Shown: positions 1 through 7,925, counted from the first letter of the stretch. The stretch: 47,772 nucleotides of DNA from an uncultured Silvanigrella sp. (GCA_903932045.1 CAIZES010000200.1:1-47772), one strand, 5' to 3'. Translations and numbers: made by a program. Notes: generated by a model not told the origin, from the sequence alone.

Positions 1-12
1 CAGCCTATAAAC

Positions 13-345
13 CTAATCAATGCCCAGCCTGCGTATTCCTGAGCTTTTCGTGCGACACAAAGCAGGCTTTGATTTTTCAATGTCGGTTGTATCCAGCAAA
101 AAATCAAAAAGTTCGTCGATCTCGTCCTGGGAAAGATGCGACAAAGACGCAACATAATTACCACTCGATCCATTCAAACGTTTTTCAAGGGCGCGTTGAA
201 CTTTGGCTGCGCCTTCTTACCGCCTTCCTCGCACAACTCGCGAGGAAGTTTAAATATCCAATCAAAAAATATCAGTAACTCCAGAATCCCTAGCACATCC
301 CAACGAAACAACAGAAAAAACGGCCGTAAAACACTTTTTGAAAAA
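13..345 (-). pseudogene. Remnant of an Rpn/DUF4351-type nuclease-transposase C-terminus, frameshifted
   Basis: No intact gene is present, but two overlapping minus-strand frames read like one broken protein end. The upstream frame (about 345 down to a stop at 174-176) contains LELLIFFDWIFKLPRELCEE, resembling the 'DW-LPxEL' helix of Rpn-family PD-(D/E)XK transposases/nucleases. The next frame (216 down to TAG at 13-15) continues with KVQRALEKRLNG and DEIDELFDFLLDTTDIE, resembling the DUF4351-type helical tail of the same family. The switch lies near 174-216. The catalytic N-terminal part is not recognisable upstream. Family assignment is by remembered motif pattern only and could be wrong; coding character of the last 60 codons looks convincing. 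Confidence 0.42.
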
Positions 346-354
346 TTGGAACGA

Positions 355-507
355 CTATAGGGGAACCAAGAAAAATCCGCACGCGTTACGCCACAAGAAA
401 TGCAACAGCCTAAATTTTTTTCGATTTTCCATCAATGTGAACTTGCGAATGAACATCAAAATGGCCCAAACGCCTAAGACGCCTTGCGTCACAATCAAAA
501 GCATCAT
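355..507 (-). CDS. Possible small single-helix membrane protein
   Basis: A 50-residue ORF in a different frame from the ORF at 410-706, which it overlaps. Residues 2-20 form a plausible transmembrane helix (MLLIVTQGVLGVWAILMFI), followed by a basic, aromatic tail. An in-frame TTG at 519 has a GGAG six bases upstream. It may be the continuation of the upstream cysteine ORF after a frameshift, or a real small membrane gene, or chance. Length is too short for a family call. Confidence 0.25.
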   Translation of the reverse strand: MMLLIVTQGVLGVWAILMFIRKFTLMENRKKFRLLHFLWRNACGFFLVPL

Positions 508-706
508 GCCTTCTATCAAAATTCACTCCAGAAATCTTTGTTCCGCAAATGCCACAAATAACACAAGCACCCTCATTGTGCGCAAAAACATTTTCTCCGA
601 GCACATCATGCACACATATATTGCCACGCAAACCAGATGAAACATATTTGACAGGTGTTGAAAAAAATAAAAACGAAATACTATTTGACGATCCATTCAA
701 AGACAT
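410..706 (-). CDS. Small unassigned protein with a CxxCxxC motif, possibly frameshifted
   Basis: A 98-residue ORF begins at an ATG five bases after a perfect GGAGG (711-715), one of the better ribosome binding sites here. The first half contains the cysteine cluster ACVICGICG (about residues 52-60), like half a zinc ribbon. After about residue 65 the composition turns into an Arg/Asp/His-rich run that looks non-coding, while the overlapping frame at 355-519 becomes hydrophobic. One gene broken by a frameshift, or two overlapping small genes, would both fit. I do not recognise a family. The stretch 707-876 upstream shows no other gene. Confidence 0.3.
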   Translation of the reverse strand: MSLNGSSNSISFLFFSTPVKYVSSGLRGNICVHDVLGENVFAHNEGACVICGICGTKISGVNFDRRHDAFDCDARRLRRLGHFDVHSQVHIDGKSKKI

Positions 707-876
707 ACAATCCTCCACTTTGCTTGTTCAACAAACAAAGCGAGAGAACATCACACCATTCAAGAAATTTCTAGAACTTCAAACACACCTATTCAAAAAG
801 GCGAAAACTGGACATAATGTTCAAAAACAGGTCAGCCGATATACCATTTCAAGCATCAATAAATATGTTCATTCAT

Positions 877-1410
877 TCAGTTAGAACCCGAGGGCACATC
901 CTTACCCATTCCCTTACCCATTCCCTGCCCCATTCCCTGCCCCATTCCTTTTCCACCATGCATATCTCCACGAAATTCTTTTCTCTTATCCATCTGAAGC
1001 ATCATTTCCTTGCGCTGTTCCGGCGTTAAAACAGAACGAATGGCTAAAAACGTGTCAAAGTGAATTGCCGCCATTTTGGCATGCAAAGCCTGCATTTCAT
1101 CGTGAGACTTTCGAATTTCAGAATCACTGGCATTACCCGCCAGTAATGCATGGAACGAGTCACGCTTAGAATCGATTTCAGTTCTCATTGATTCAATTTG
1201 GGAACGTTTTTCCCTATGAATGGCAGAAATTTTCGACTTTTGCTCTGCAGACAAATTCAACTTCTGCATATTTGGCATCATGAGTGGTCCCTGCATCATT
1301 CCCATCGCACCGGGCCCCGAAGGAGGAAAATCTCCCCCCTGTTCTGCAAGTGCCGAAGCTCCCGAAACTATGCATGCCAACACAAATGAAGTCACAAATT
1401 TTATTTTCAT
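877..1410 (-). CDS. Spy/CpxP-like periplasmic LTxxQ-motif protein
   Basis: 177 residues. Residues 1-22 are a Sec signal peptide ending ASALA. The mature part starts with Met/Gly/Pro-rich sequence, then a helical hairpin with LSAEQ (about 54-58) and LTPEQRKEMM (about 128-137), the paired motifs of the Spy/CpxP/CnrX/ZraP group. These periplasmic proteins act as chaperones or as metal sensors that restrain an envelope-stress signalling protein. The tail is a GMGQ/GMGK repeat (12-bp units at about 899-955), Met-rich and possibly metal-binding. GGAG lies six bases before the ATG. It follows an ECF sigma and a membrane anti-sigma-like gene, the CnrYXH-type arrangement, so a sensor role is inferred. 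Which metal or stress is sensed cannot be read from the sequence. Confidence 0.75.
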   Translation of the reverse strand: MKIKFVTSFVLACIVSGASALAEQGGDFPPSGPGAMGMMQGPLMMPNMQKLNLSAEQKSKISAIHREKRSQIESMRTEIDSKRDSFHALLAGNASDSEIRKSHDEMQALHAKMAAIHFDTFLAIRSVLTPEQRKEMMLQMDKRKEFRGDMHGGKGMGQGMGQGMGKGMGKDVPSGSN

Positions 1411-1520
1411 AACACACTCCTCCTACTCTAAAGACCCAAGCACAAACACATCAACGATACTACGCAGAAACACTATTCAACGAACTCTATCTCTCATCAG
1501 AAAAAATCGAAACTCACAAA

Positions 1521-1590
1521 AAATCATCAAAAATCATCAAAAATCATCAAAAATCATCAAAAATCATCAAAAATCATCAAAAATCATCAA
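1521..1590. repeat. Seven 10-bp tandem repeats with phased A-tracts
   Basis: Seven perfect copies of a 10-bp unit (AAATCATCAA on the + strand), giving an A5 tract every 10 bp, close to one helical turn. Phased A-tracts of this kind bend DNA. The stop codon of the anti-sigma-like gene (1577-1579, minus) lies inside the array; the Spy-like gene starts 110 bp further on. The array therefore sits in the 3' end and spacer between two genes of the same operon. Confidence 0.95.
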
Positions 1591-2164
1591 AAACGTCATT
1601 CACAGCCACTACATATTTTTGCTCAATTCCATGCATAGTTTCTGTCATGAATTCATCAATTTCCTCCTCCACAACGATATTGCCAGACACATCAGCAATT
1701 TTTGCAACTTGCCCGGGAGCAACTTCGCTAACATCTCCGTAACGAACTTCTCCATATTTGTTCCCAGCAAATGCAAAAACAAGCGCAGCCATCACAACCA
1801 CCGAAACAAATACGGCGCCCCAAACTCCCAAGTGAAAGCCTTCGCCTCCGAACCAAAGTTGCGCTTTTCCACCCAAAATAATGCTTCTAAATTTTGTTCG
1901 CCACGAATTTTGGACAGTCAATCGCATAATCTTGTCTTCCAAATTCCGGCCGGCTCGCGGCACATCTGGAGCATTAGCACGTAAAAAATCGCTCAATTCT
2001 TCGTCTTCACAATTCCAATCCTCAACATGTCTATCCTCAACATGTCTATCGCCAACATGTCTATCGCCAACATGCCTATCGCCAACATGTCTATCGCCAA
2101 CATGTCTATCGCCAACATGTCTATCCTTAATATTTTTGTCGACAAAACGAGTTTCATCTTTCAT
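1577..2164 (-). CDS. Membrane anti-sigma-like protein, cognate of the ECF sigma
   Basis: 195 residues, overlapping the stop of the upstream ECF sigma gene by ATGA, which implies translational coupling. Residues 14-48 are a repetitive hydrophilic segment (DRHVG/DRHVE, seven copies). A short helical segment EELSDFLRANAPDVP follows (about 56-70), then basic sequence. One transmembrane helix lies at about 117-137 (LGVWGAVFVSVVVMAALVF), leaving a short extracytoplasmic tail with an acidic stretch. Position and topology match single-pass anti-sigma factors. The HxxxCxxC zinc motif of ZAS anti-sigmas is absent, so the call rests on context. The C-terminus runs into the phased 10-bp repeat. Confidence 0.6.
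   Translation of the reverse strand: MKDETRFVDKNIKDRHVGDRHVGDRHVGDRHVGDRHVGDRHVEDRHVEDWNCEDEELSDFLRANAPDVPRAGRNLEDKIMRLTVQNSWRTKFRSIILGGKAQLWFGGEGFHLGVWGAVFVSVVVMAALVFAFAGNKYGEVRYGDVSEVAPGQVAKIADVSGNIVVEEEIDEFMTETMHGIEQKYVVAVNDVFDDF
2023..2127. repeat. Seven 15-bp coding repeats (DRHVG)
   Basis: Seven copies of a 15-bp unit containing CATGTCTATC (copy starts at 2026, 2041, 2056, 2071, 2086, 2101 and 2116). They are in frame with the anti-sigma-like gene, so a change in copy number adds or removes five residues without a frameshift. Copies differ by only a few bases, which suggests recent expansion. Confidence 0.95.
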
Positions 2165-2751
2165 GGCACAAAACCTTTGCTGTTCAAAAAGTTTCGAACA
2201 TCCGCACGCGCACGAAAAAGCCGGGACTTAACCGTTCCACTCGGAACGCCAACAATGGCTGCAATTTCATCCATAGAAAGTTGTTCAAACTCCGCCAAAA
2301 CAAGCACATCTCGACAATCTTTTTCCAAAGCAGCCAAAGCTTTTTCCACACAAAGTTTTGCAGTTATTTTCGAAAAACTCATCGCATTCGGGTCTTCCAC
2401 ATCAAACCCAACTCTACCGTTTTCGGTTTCGAAAGTTTCATTCCCAAAATCGGTTTCGGTCACTTCGCGTGATCTCAAAATTGCTGCATTTTTTCGAGCA
2501 TCCATAGCAACATTCCACACCACCCTGTAAAACCACGTAGGAAAGGCTTGCGGATCTTTTATTTTTGACAGCCCTTTCCACACTCGCACAAACACCTCCT
2601 GAACCAAATCATCGAGATGAGACGAACCCACCATTCGCGACAAAGTTCCCCGTGCTTTAGGCGCATACATTCGGTATAGAGCGCGAAAACTCTCTTCATC
2701 CCTCTTGCTCGCACACGAAACAAGACGAACCGTGTCTTCCGCTAAACTCAT
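2161..2751 (-). CDS. RNA polymerase ECF-type sigma-70 factor
   Basis: 196 residues from the ATG at 2751, which has GGAGG six bases upstream (a GTG one codon earlier is the alternative). Region 2 spans about 20-85, with the core-binding helix LDDLVQEVFVRVWKGL and the promoter-melting segment FPTWFYRVVWNVAMDARK. A linker with acidic residues follows. Region 4 (about 135-190) has the helix-turn-helix LSMDEIAAIVGVPSGTVKSRLFRARADVR. It lacks regions 1 and 3, as expected of ECF factors. It is first in an operon with an anti-sigma-like protein and a Spy-like periplasmic protein, so envelope or metal stress control is inferred. No clear autoregulatory promoter was found at 2755-2888. Confidence 0.93.
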   Translation of the reverse strand: MSLAEDTVRLVSCASKRDEESFRALYRMYAPKARGTLSRMVGSSHLDDLVQEVFVRVWKGLSKIKDPQAFPTWFYRVVWNVAMDARKNAAILRSREVTETDFGNETFETENGRVGFDVEDPNAMSFSKITAKLCVEKALAALEKDCRDVLVLAEFEQLSMDEIAAIVGVPSGTVKSRLFRARADVRNFLNSKGFVP

Positions 2752-2888
2752 CACGAACCTCCGTCATTGTGTGTAAAGACCGGCCCCGTTCACGGTTGGT
2801 TCATTGTGCCACAAAAAAAATGTTCGCAGTTCAATTTTGTCTTATGAATCGATAAATTATAAGGCTTGGCAGAAACTCTGACTCGAGG

Positions 2889-3881
2889 TTAGTCCTTAAC
2901 TAAGTTTTCTTGACGATGCCAGGCATCACACACGGCAACCGCAACCATTGCCTCGGCTACAGGCAAAATTCTTGGACAAAGACAGGGATCGTGGCGTCCA
3001 CCAATAACAATATCAACTTCGTTGCCATTTTCATCAATGGTTTGTTGCGGCACACCAATGGAAGGCGTGGGTTTCACAGCGACCCGAACAACAATGGTTT
3101 CTCCATTGGAAATTCCACCCAAAGTTCCGCCCATATGGTTGCTCGCAAATCCATTGGCAGAAATAGCATCGTTGCTTTGTGAACCATGCATTGCAGCCAA
3201 TGCAAAACCATCGCCGAACTCAACACCTTTTATTCCACCTATGGAAAGCAAAGCGCCGCCTATACAAGCCTCAAGCTTATCAAATACCGGGTCGCCCAAA
3301 CCAACAGGAACTCCGAGTACCAATATTTCCAAAATTCCGCCCACAGAGTCCTTCGCATCGCGCGCTGCTTCAATCACTTTTTCAATATTTTCAGTTTGCC
3401 CACCAACACTCACAATGGAACCAACAATTGTGATTCCTTTTTCGAGCAAAATCTTTTTTGCCACAGCCCCTGCGGCAACTCGCGAAACAGTTTCACGCCC
3501 CGAAGCACGCCCACCACCGCGCCAATCCCTAAGCCCATATTTTTTCCACCAGCTAAAATCGGCGTGACCAGGACGAAATAAATTTTTCAGGTTATTGTAA
3601 TCAGCACTCCGTGCATCTTGATTGCGAATAAGCAATGCCACTGGTGCGCCTGTTGTTTTGCCTTCAAAAATTCCAGAAAGAATTTGCACAACATCCGATT
3701 CCTTCCGCTGCGAAACCAAATTGGATGTCCCAGGCTTACGCCTATCAAGCTCAACTTGAATATCTTGAGCAGAAATACTCAATCCTGGACGCACGCCATC
3801 AATAACAACACCCATAGCCGGGCCATGACTTTCACCAAATGTTGTGATTCGAAAACTCTCGCCAAATGAATTTCCGCTCAT
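2889..3881 (-). CDS. aroC: Chorismate synthase
   Basis: Last step of the shikimate pathway: 5-enolpyruvylshikimate-3-phosphate to chorismate, using reduced FMN. 330 residues from an ATG that overlaps the aroA stop (ATGA); this start gives the family N-terminus MSGNSFGESFRITTFGESHG, whereas an earlier in-frame ATG would add 21 unrelated residues. Further signatures are RPGHADFSWWKKYG with the GGGRASGRET segment (about 95-125) and GRHDPCLCPRILPVAEAM near the C-terminus (about 297-314). It is the last gene of a mutT-aroA-aroC run, so two consecutive shikimate steps are made from one message. No terminator is evident between its stop and the ECF operon. Confidence 0.96.
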   Translation of the reverse strand: MSGNSFGESFRITTFGESHGPAMGVVIDGVRPGLSISAQDIQVELDRRKPGTSNLVSQRKESDVVQILSGIFEGKTTGAPVALLIRNQDARSADYNNLKNLFRPGHADFSWWKKYGLRDWRGGGRASGRETVSRVAAGAVAKKILLEKGITIVGSIVSVGGQTENIEKVIEAARDAKDSVGGILEILVLGVPVGLGDPVFDKLEACIGGALLSIGGIKGVEFGDGFALAAMHGSQSNDAISANGFASNHMGGTLGGISNGETIVVRVAVKPTPSIGVPQQTIDENGNEVDIVIGGRHDPCLCPRILPVAEAMVAVAVCDAWHRQENLVKD

Positions 3882-5194
3882 GCCATTTTGCTCCGAATAA
3901 GTTCCAAAATTTGCCAAAAGGTAGGGAATGATTTTGACACACATTCCTTATTTTCAACAGTCACCGGATATCCACCCAATTCCAAAAGTCCAAAGGCCAT
4001 TGCCATGCGATGATCATTCATTGGATTCAAAACCACTCGTCCCTCTGACGAATATTGTGCACAGCGGCCTTCTACAACACCATTCTCTACACGAACAACC
4101 GAAAAACCATCGGCAGTCTCTGTGACACGGCATCCAATCGCACTCAACGCATTTGCCAGAACCGAAATACGATCGGACTCCTTGTGTCGCGTATGAGCCG
4201 CTCCAACAAAAGTTGTGACGCCAAAAGAGAACGCAGCCAAAGCAGCCAACGGTGCAATTAAATCGGGTGTGTGTGTGAGGTCGATTGTTCTGTCTCTCTT
4301 TTCACGAAACAACGACAAGTATTCTACAAAACAGGCATCACCTTGAATGGAATTCTGTGGAATATTTCGAATATTCACCAAAACGTTTGCAATATGCGCA
4401 GCAGCCAAAACAAAGGCAACCGAAGACCAATCACACTCAACCGAAAAATCGTTGGGGAAAATATAATTTCCAGGCCTCACCACATATGTATTTGGCGTTG
4501 GTTTTTCCACTCGAATTTGAAAACGATTCAAAAGGGAAACAGTCATATCGATGTAAGGTTGAGACACCACATTTGTCTGAGTGTGCACAGTGAGTCTGCT
4601 CAACAACGCAGGAGCGACAAGCAAAAGTCCAGAGACAAATTGACTGGATACCGATGAATCAACTTCAACACAATTGAAGCCATGTTTTGCAGGTCCAACA
4701 AGGCAAACGGGAGGAAATCCATCGCGCGCTAGGTAATCCGCCCGAACTCCCAATGTTTGCAAACTATCAACCAACGCGCCTATAGGTCGTTCCCGAAGTC
4801 TTGTAGAACCATCTAAAGTAAGAGGAAAATTTAGCAATAAACTCAGACAAGCCCCAAACCTAAGAGTTGTTCCAGCGTTATCGCAATGCACGCCTTTTGT
4901 TTTACCAGCCTCTACGCATTCTCCCTCCCTCGCGCATCCATCTGCGTTCGCGCATCCATCTGCGTTCGTGCATCCATCCACGTTCGCCCAACCAGAACGG
5001 GGGCTCGGCCGCACCCAAATACCATCGTCGGTCCATTCAAACGAATGTCCTAGCGTCTCCAAAAGCGCCGCAAGGGCAACCGAGTCGTCGCAACGCAAAG
5101 CGTTCTTGATATACTGTTTTTTCTGACTAAGAACTGCCGCAATCAATACGCGCTGAGTGATACTTTTGCTACCGGGGACATCAATATTTAGCAT
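3878..5194 (-). CDS. aroA: 3-phosphoshikimate 1-carboxyvinyltransferase (EPSP synthase)
   Basis: Transfers enolpyruvyl from PEP to shikimate 3-phosphate. 438 residues, near the family length. Motifs in order: PGSKSITQR (7-15), CDNAGTTLRF (about 104-113), the SSQFVSGLLL segment (about 185), ECDWSSVAFVLAAA (about 255-268), RHKESDRIS (about 341-349) and DHRMAMAFGLLEL (about 396-408). An unusual insertion at about residues 68-93 carries a VDGC/ADGC repeat with several cysteines, encoded by an 18-bp tandem repeat (4934-4992). It lies just before the DNAGTT motif. aroA starts 6 bp after the mutT stop and overlaps aroC by 4 bp. Confidence 0.95.
   Translation of the reverse strand: MLNIDVPGSKSITQRVLIAAVLSQKKQYIKNALRCDDSVALAALLETLGHSFEWTDDGIWVRPSPRSGWANVDGCTNADGCANADGCAREGECVEAGKTKGVHCDNAGTTLRFGACLSLLLNFPLTLDGSTRLRERPIGALVDSLQTLGVRADYLARDGFPPVCLVGPAKHGFNCVEVDSSVSSQFVSGLLLVAPALLSRLTVHTQTNVVSQPYIDMTVSLLNRFQIRVEKPTPNTYVVRPGNYIFPNDFSVECDWSSVAFVLAAAHIANVLVNIRNIPQNSIQGDACFVEYLSLFREKRDRTIDLTHTPDLIAPLAALAAFSFGVTTFVGAAHTRHKESDRISVLANALSAIGCRVTETADGFSVVRVENGVVEGRCAQYSSEGRVVLNPMNDHRMAMAFGLLELGGYPVTVENKECVSKSFPTFWQILELIRSKMA
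4934..4992. repeat. 18-bp tandem repeat inside aroA
   Basis: About three copies of an 18-bp unit (GCATCCATCTGCGTTCGC and variants on the + strand), in frame, encoding six-residue ADGCAN-type units in AroA. The last copy is the most diverged. Confidence 0.85.
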
Positions 5195-5200
5195 TCAGAC

Positions 5201-5611
5201 CTATTTCGCAGCACTTTTATTCATTACCGAAACAGCCTTCACCATAATCGGAATATCCGCGGGAGTGAGATCAAACTGCACCAACTGTGCAGGCGTCACA
5301 AAACGAATTTCGTCATGAACACTCAACGAGGGTTGCTTTTGATTAACACATTTTGCCCAATACGCCGAGAGCTCGATGGTAAAATCTTTGTATTCGAACT
5401 TATTTGACGCACAGAACTTATCAACGAGAATATCCAAACCAAGTTCTTCTTTGATTTCGCGCACAAGTCCTTGTTCTGGAGTTTCACCAGACTCCAGTTT
5501 TCCACCAGGGAACTCCCATTTAAAAGCATGAGTTTCACCCTTAGCGCGACGTGCGATAAGTATTTTTCCCTGTTCTACAATAAGTGCAGCGACTACAGCT
5601 TTTGTTAGCAT
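5201..5611 (-). CDS. mutT: Nudix hydrolase, MutT-like 8-oxo-dGTPase
   Basis: 136 residues from the ATG at 5611, chosen because GGAG lies eight bases upstream and the sequence after it (MLTKAVVAALIVEQGKILIARR) matches MutT starts; a start 14 codons earlier is possible. The Nudix box runs G-GKLESGETPEQGLVREIKEEL-G (about 37-58), with all catalytic glutamates present. It also has KWEFPGG just before the box, typical of MutT/YjhB-type enzymes that remove oxidised nucleotides. Substrate is inferred from this pattern. It leads the aroA-aroC run. Confidence 0.85.
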   Translation of the reverse strand: MLTKAVVAALIVEQGKILIARRAKGETHAFKWEFPGGKLESGETPEQGLVREIKEELGLDILVDKFCASNKFEYKDFTIELSAYWAKCVNQKQPSLSVHDEIRFVTPAQLVQFDLTPADIPIMVKAVSVMNKSAAK

Positions 5612-5742
5612 CACATTTTCTCCATAACGGCGCGAACGACTTCTTGTACTCAAACGCTGTTATGGCAGAATCACCCTAAAGAGTCGAGCTCCGACAATTC
5701 AAAACCGGTGAGAATTGCCAAGCACCGAGATTTCCTAGAACA

Positions 5743-5791
5743 AAAACTAATGAGGGGTTCCCCCGTCCACTCCGACGAAGAACCCCTCATT
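5743..5791 (-). terminator. Rho-independent terminator
   Basis: A perfect 12-bp inverted repeat (AATGAGGGGTTC at 5749-5760 with GAACCCCTCATT at 5780-5791), loop 19 nt. Read on the minus strand it is followed by AGTTTTTG. It lies downstream of the lipoprotein gene at 5936 and upstream of mutT, so it ends the former transcript. The rest of 5612-5853 shows no gene. Confidence 0.8.
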
Positions 5792-5853
5792 GACAAGCTC
5801 TCAATTGCTGATTCGGTTGCCGTTTTCGCTGATACTTTAACCACTGACACTTC

Positions 5854-5937
5854 ACTTACAGCATAACTTACAGCATAACTTACAGCATAACTTACAGCAT
5901 AACTTACAGCATAACTTACAGCATAACTTACAGCATC
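5854..5937. repeat. Seven 12-bp tandem repeats abutting a stop codon
   Basis: Seven copies of ACTTACAGCATA, the last with one mismatch. The TGA stop of the minus-strand lipoprotein gene (5936-5938) overlaps the final copy, so the array begins exactly where the coding sequence ends and lies between that stop and the terminator at 5743-5791. Confidence 0.95.
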
Positions 5938-6733
5938 AGTTGCCCGAGAATGTTTCCAAAATATTCTTCACATTTTCGGGGGTTGTATCGAGTCCCTGAG
6001 CAGCCCTATTAAGAAGGGAGTCAATAGAGGAACGATCGCCATCTGCCGCACGCTTTGCCGCGTCACGAACTTCAGCCATATTCACGCCAACAAGATCACT
6101 CGTAAAGGCATCCAAGTCTTTCGCCGTCATCTGACGCGACTTCGAAAGCGTCTGCCACTCAGTGGCAAGGCGAGCAACACGTAAACCTTGCTCATCACTC
6201 AACGAAAACTGTGCCGACAACTTGCGACCTGTTTCTTGAATCGTTGCCTGGTCGGTAATGGAGGCAAGAACTTCCAAATCTTTTTGAACTGCACCAGCAG
6301 CATCATAGTAGTTTCCATGACTATCTACATAATAGCCACTTCCGCTGTACGAAACCGAGCGGAACAATCTATCCTGATCATATTGCGAAAGATAAATTTG
6401 CCCACGAAAATACTGATCTGCAAAAGCGTCAACGGAAATACTGCGATTTTTAGCTTGCTGACTCCATTCAGCCGTATTGATTGCAACGTAGGTATAATTC
6501 GAACCAAAGTAAGAATTTCCGCTGCTCATGCCCATAACAAACCAGCCAACCTGAGCTGTGGAGTCTTTTTGATTCCAGCCGCTAATATGATAGCCCATCG
6601 GACTTGTGACATTGCGATCAACAGCCGAAGAAATGGTAGAGACCATCTCGTTATTAGTAGGAGCAAGCGTAACATCACAAGCAACCATTCCCAACGCAAG
6701 CACCGAAAAAATTGCCGACAATCCTAGCTTCAT
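5936..6733 (-). CDS. Lipoprotein of unknown function
   Basis: 265 residues. A lipoprotein signal peptide with lipobox LGMVAC places the acylated cysteine at residue 19. The mature protein has a polar start, a central region rich in Tyr, Ser and Gly (about 60-150, SGSGYYVDSHGNYYDAAG), then an all-helical C-terminal half (about 150-265) with a RQMTAKDLDAFTSDL segment. I do not recognise a family. GGAGG stands just before the ATG. Followed by a 12-bp repeat array and a terminator, so it is probably a single-gene transcript. Confidence 0.7.
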   Translation of the reverse strand: MKLGLSAIFSVLALGMVACDVTLAPTNNEMVSTISSAVDRNVTSPMGYHISGWNQKDSTAQVGWFVMGMSSGNSYFGSNYTYVAINTAEWSQQAKNRSISVDAFADQYFRGQIYLSQYDQDRLFRSVSYSGSGYYVDSHGNYYDAAGAVQKDLEVLASITDQATIQETGRKLSAQFSLSDEQGLRVARLATEWQTLSKSRQMTAKDLDAFTSDLVGVNMAEVRDAAKRAADGDRSSIDSLLNRAAQGLDTTPENVKNILETFSGN

Positions 6734-6894
6734 AAAAGCCTCCGTTATTGAACAATACGATAATTTTCATTCGGGAAAAAAACAAAATTCCCGAATCCCC
6801 CGGATGCTAGAATTTTATAGAATTGCACTCAACAAAGATTTGGAGATTTTTCACACATGTTCGAAATTTTGAACACGCTCTAGAAACCATCGCT

Positions 6895-7779
6895 CTAGAA
6901 ACCATCGCTCTGAGACTTAGCCGCCGGAGCGGGAACCGCATTCGGATTTATTGGCACCGCAGGAGCATTTATTCTATCGTATGCCCGACGTTTTCGCGCA
7001 ATTTTTTCAAGCACCGCAGACAAAGCCTCCCCTTGCGTGGTGGTAAGATACGTAATCACACACCCCAGCGTGCGACCATCAATAGAAACTCGAGAAACCC
7101 GAACCGACAACGAAAAAAAATCGCCAAAATGAGGATGAAAGATACCAAATTTCTTAAGTGGTATTGTAATTCGCAACTGCATTCCGCGAGTCATTTTCTC
7201 TTCTGATGTCCATGTTATTCCAAGCCCCACCAAACTGAGATCAGACAAAACAGCTGGCACTGGAGAAGTCGCGTCTAGTGATTGGACCTCAATTGGGGTT
7301 CCCACCTGAAAACGTTTCGCACCGCGACCAGTACTTTGCAGCATGCGTTTTGCACGTTTCGTGAGGTCCACAAACTCAACAGGAGTTGCTGCGTAATCAT
7401 CCAACTCCTCATACAACTGCATATGTATACGATATTCCTCAAGCAGTCTGTTTTCATTTTCACAAAAAAACAGAATAGGAACCTTTTTGCGTTTCTTGAG
7501 CTCTGCAGCATACTCAACACGCGTTCCAATATCTTCAATAAAGGCGGAGTCTATAACAATAAGATCCACATTTTTAATAAGGATAAGTCGCAAGGCCTCA
7601 TCCGGATCCTCCATGCGAACCAACACGTGCTCCCTAAAATGCGTTTGCACCACACGCTCAAAAGTTTTGATGTCGCTTTCAGTACCAGCATTTTGAGCCT
7701 GAAGTAACAACAAATACCTCTTTTTTTTACGCGGCTGATCCTTTTTCATCAACTCGGCGGCTACATCATAGTTGGACAC
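6895..7779 (-). CDS. Receiver-like plus PilZ-domain protein
   Basis: 294 residues from a GTG preceded by GGGAGGG; a TTG five codons earlier is possible. The N-terminal half (about 20-140) looks like a response-regulator receiver fold: hydrophobic strand YLLLLQ, then LIVIDSAF with an aspartate in the phosphorylation position. The conserved Lys-Pro pair is replaced (ATPVEF), so phosphorylation is doubtful. The C-terminal half (about 148-265) fits PilZ: RFQVGTPIEVQ, then LSDLSLVGLGI (a DxSxxG-like motif). PilZ domains usually bind cyclic di-GMP, but the paired RxxxR motif is only weakly present (KRFQV). The tail is Ala/Pro-rich. Divergent from scpB. Confidence 0.7.
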   Translation of the reverse strand: MSNYDVAAELMKKDQPRKKKRYLLLLQAQNAGTESDIKTFERVVQTHFREHVLVRMEDPDEALRLILIKNVDLIVIDSAFIEDIGTRVEYAAELKKRKKVPILFFCENENRLLEEYRIHMQLYEELDDYAATPVEFVDLTKRAKRMLQSTGRGAKRFQVGTPIEVQSLDATSPVPAVLSDLSLVGLGITWTSEEKMTRGMQLRITIPLKKFGIFHPHFGDFFSLSVRVSRVSIDGRTLGCVITYLTTTQGEALSAVLEKIARKRRAYDRINAPAVPINPNAVPAPAAKSQSDGF

Positions 7780-7925
7780 ACGCCCTCCCAACAAAAACAG
7801 GAAGAATTGAAAAAATGGAAGTCATCCACATTTTGGAAGCTATCCACGTTTGAGAAACGAGCCACAATTTTGGAAGCTCCTCACATTTTATCACTAAAAA
7901 GACTTTGCCATGTTAGCAGGGCTCC

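Noticed and set aside
69-360. Plus-strand ORFs of 69 and 74 codons
   Set aside because: They overlap the better minus-strand coding signal of the Rpn-like remnant and have no ribosome binding site or recognisable motif.
1521-1590. CRISPR array
   Set aside because: Ten-bp units with no spacers; all arrays in this window are direct tandem repeats without unique spacers, and no cas gene is present.
1220-1984. A 254-codon plus-strand ORF
   Set aside because: It runs antisense through the Spy-like and anti-sigma-like genes and through the 10-bp repeat (KNHQKSSKII run); no plausible start.
1881-2231. Plus-strand ORFs with SPTCL or IANMS repeats
   Set aside because: Antisense to the 15-bp repeat of the anti-sigma-like gene; no start signal and no family features.
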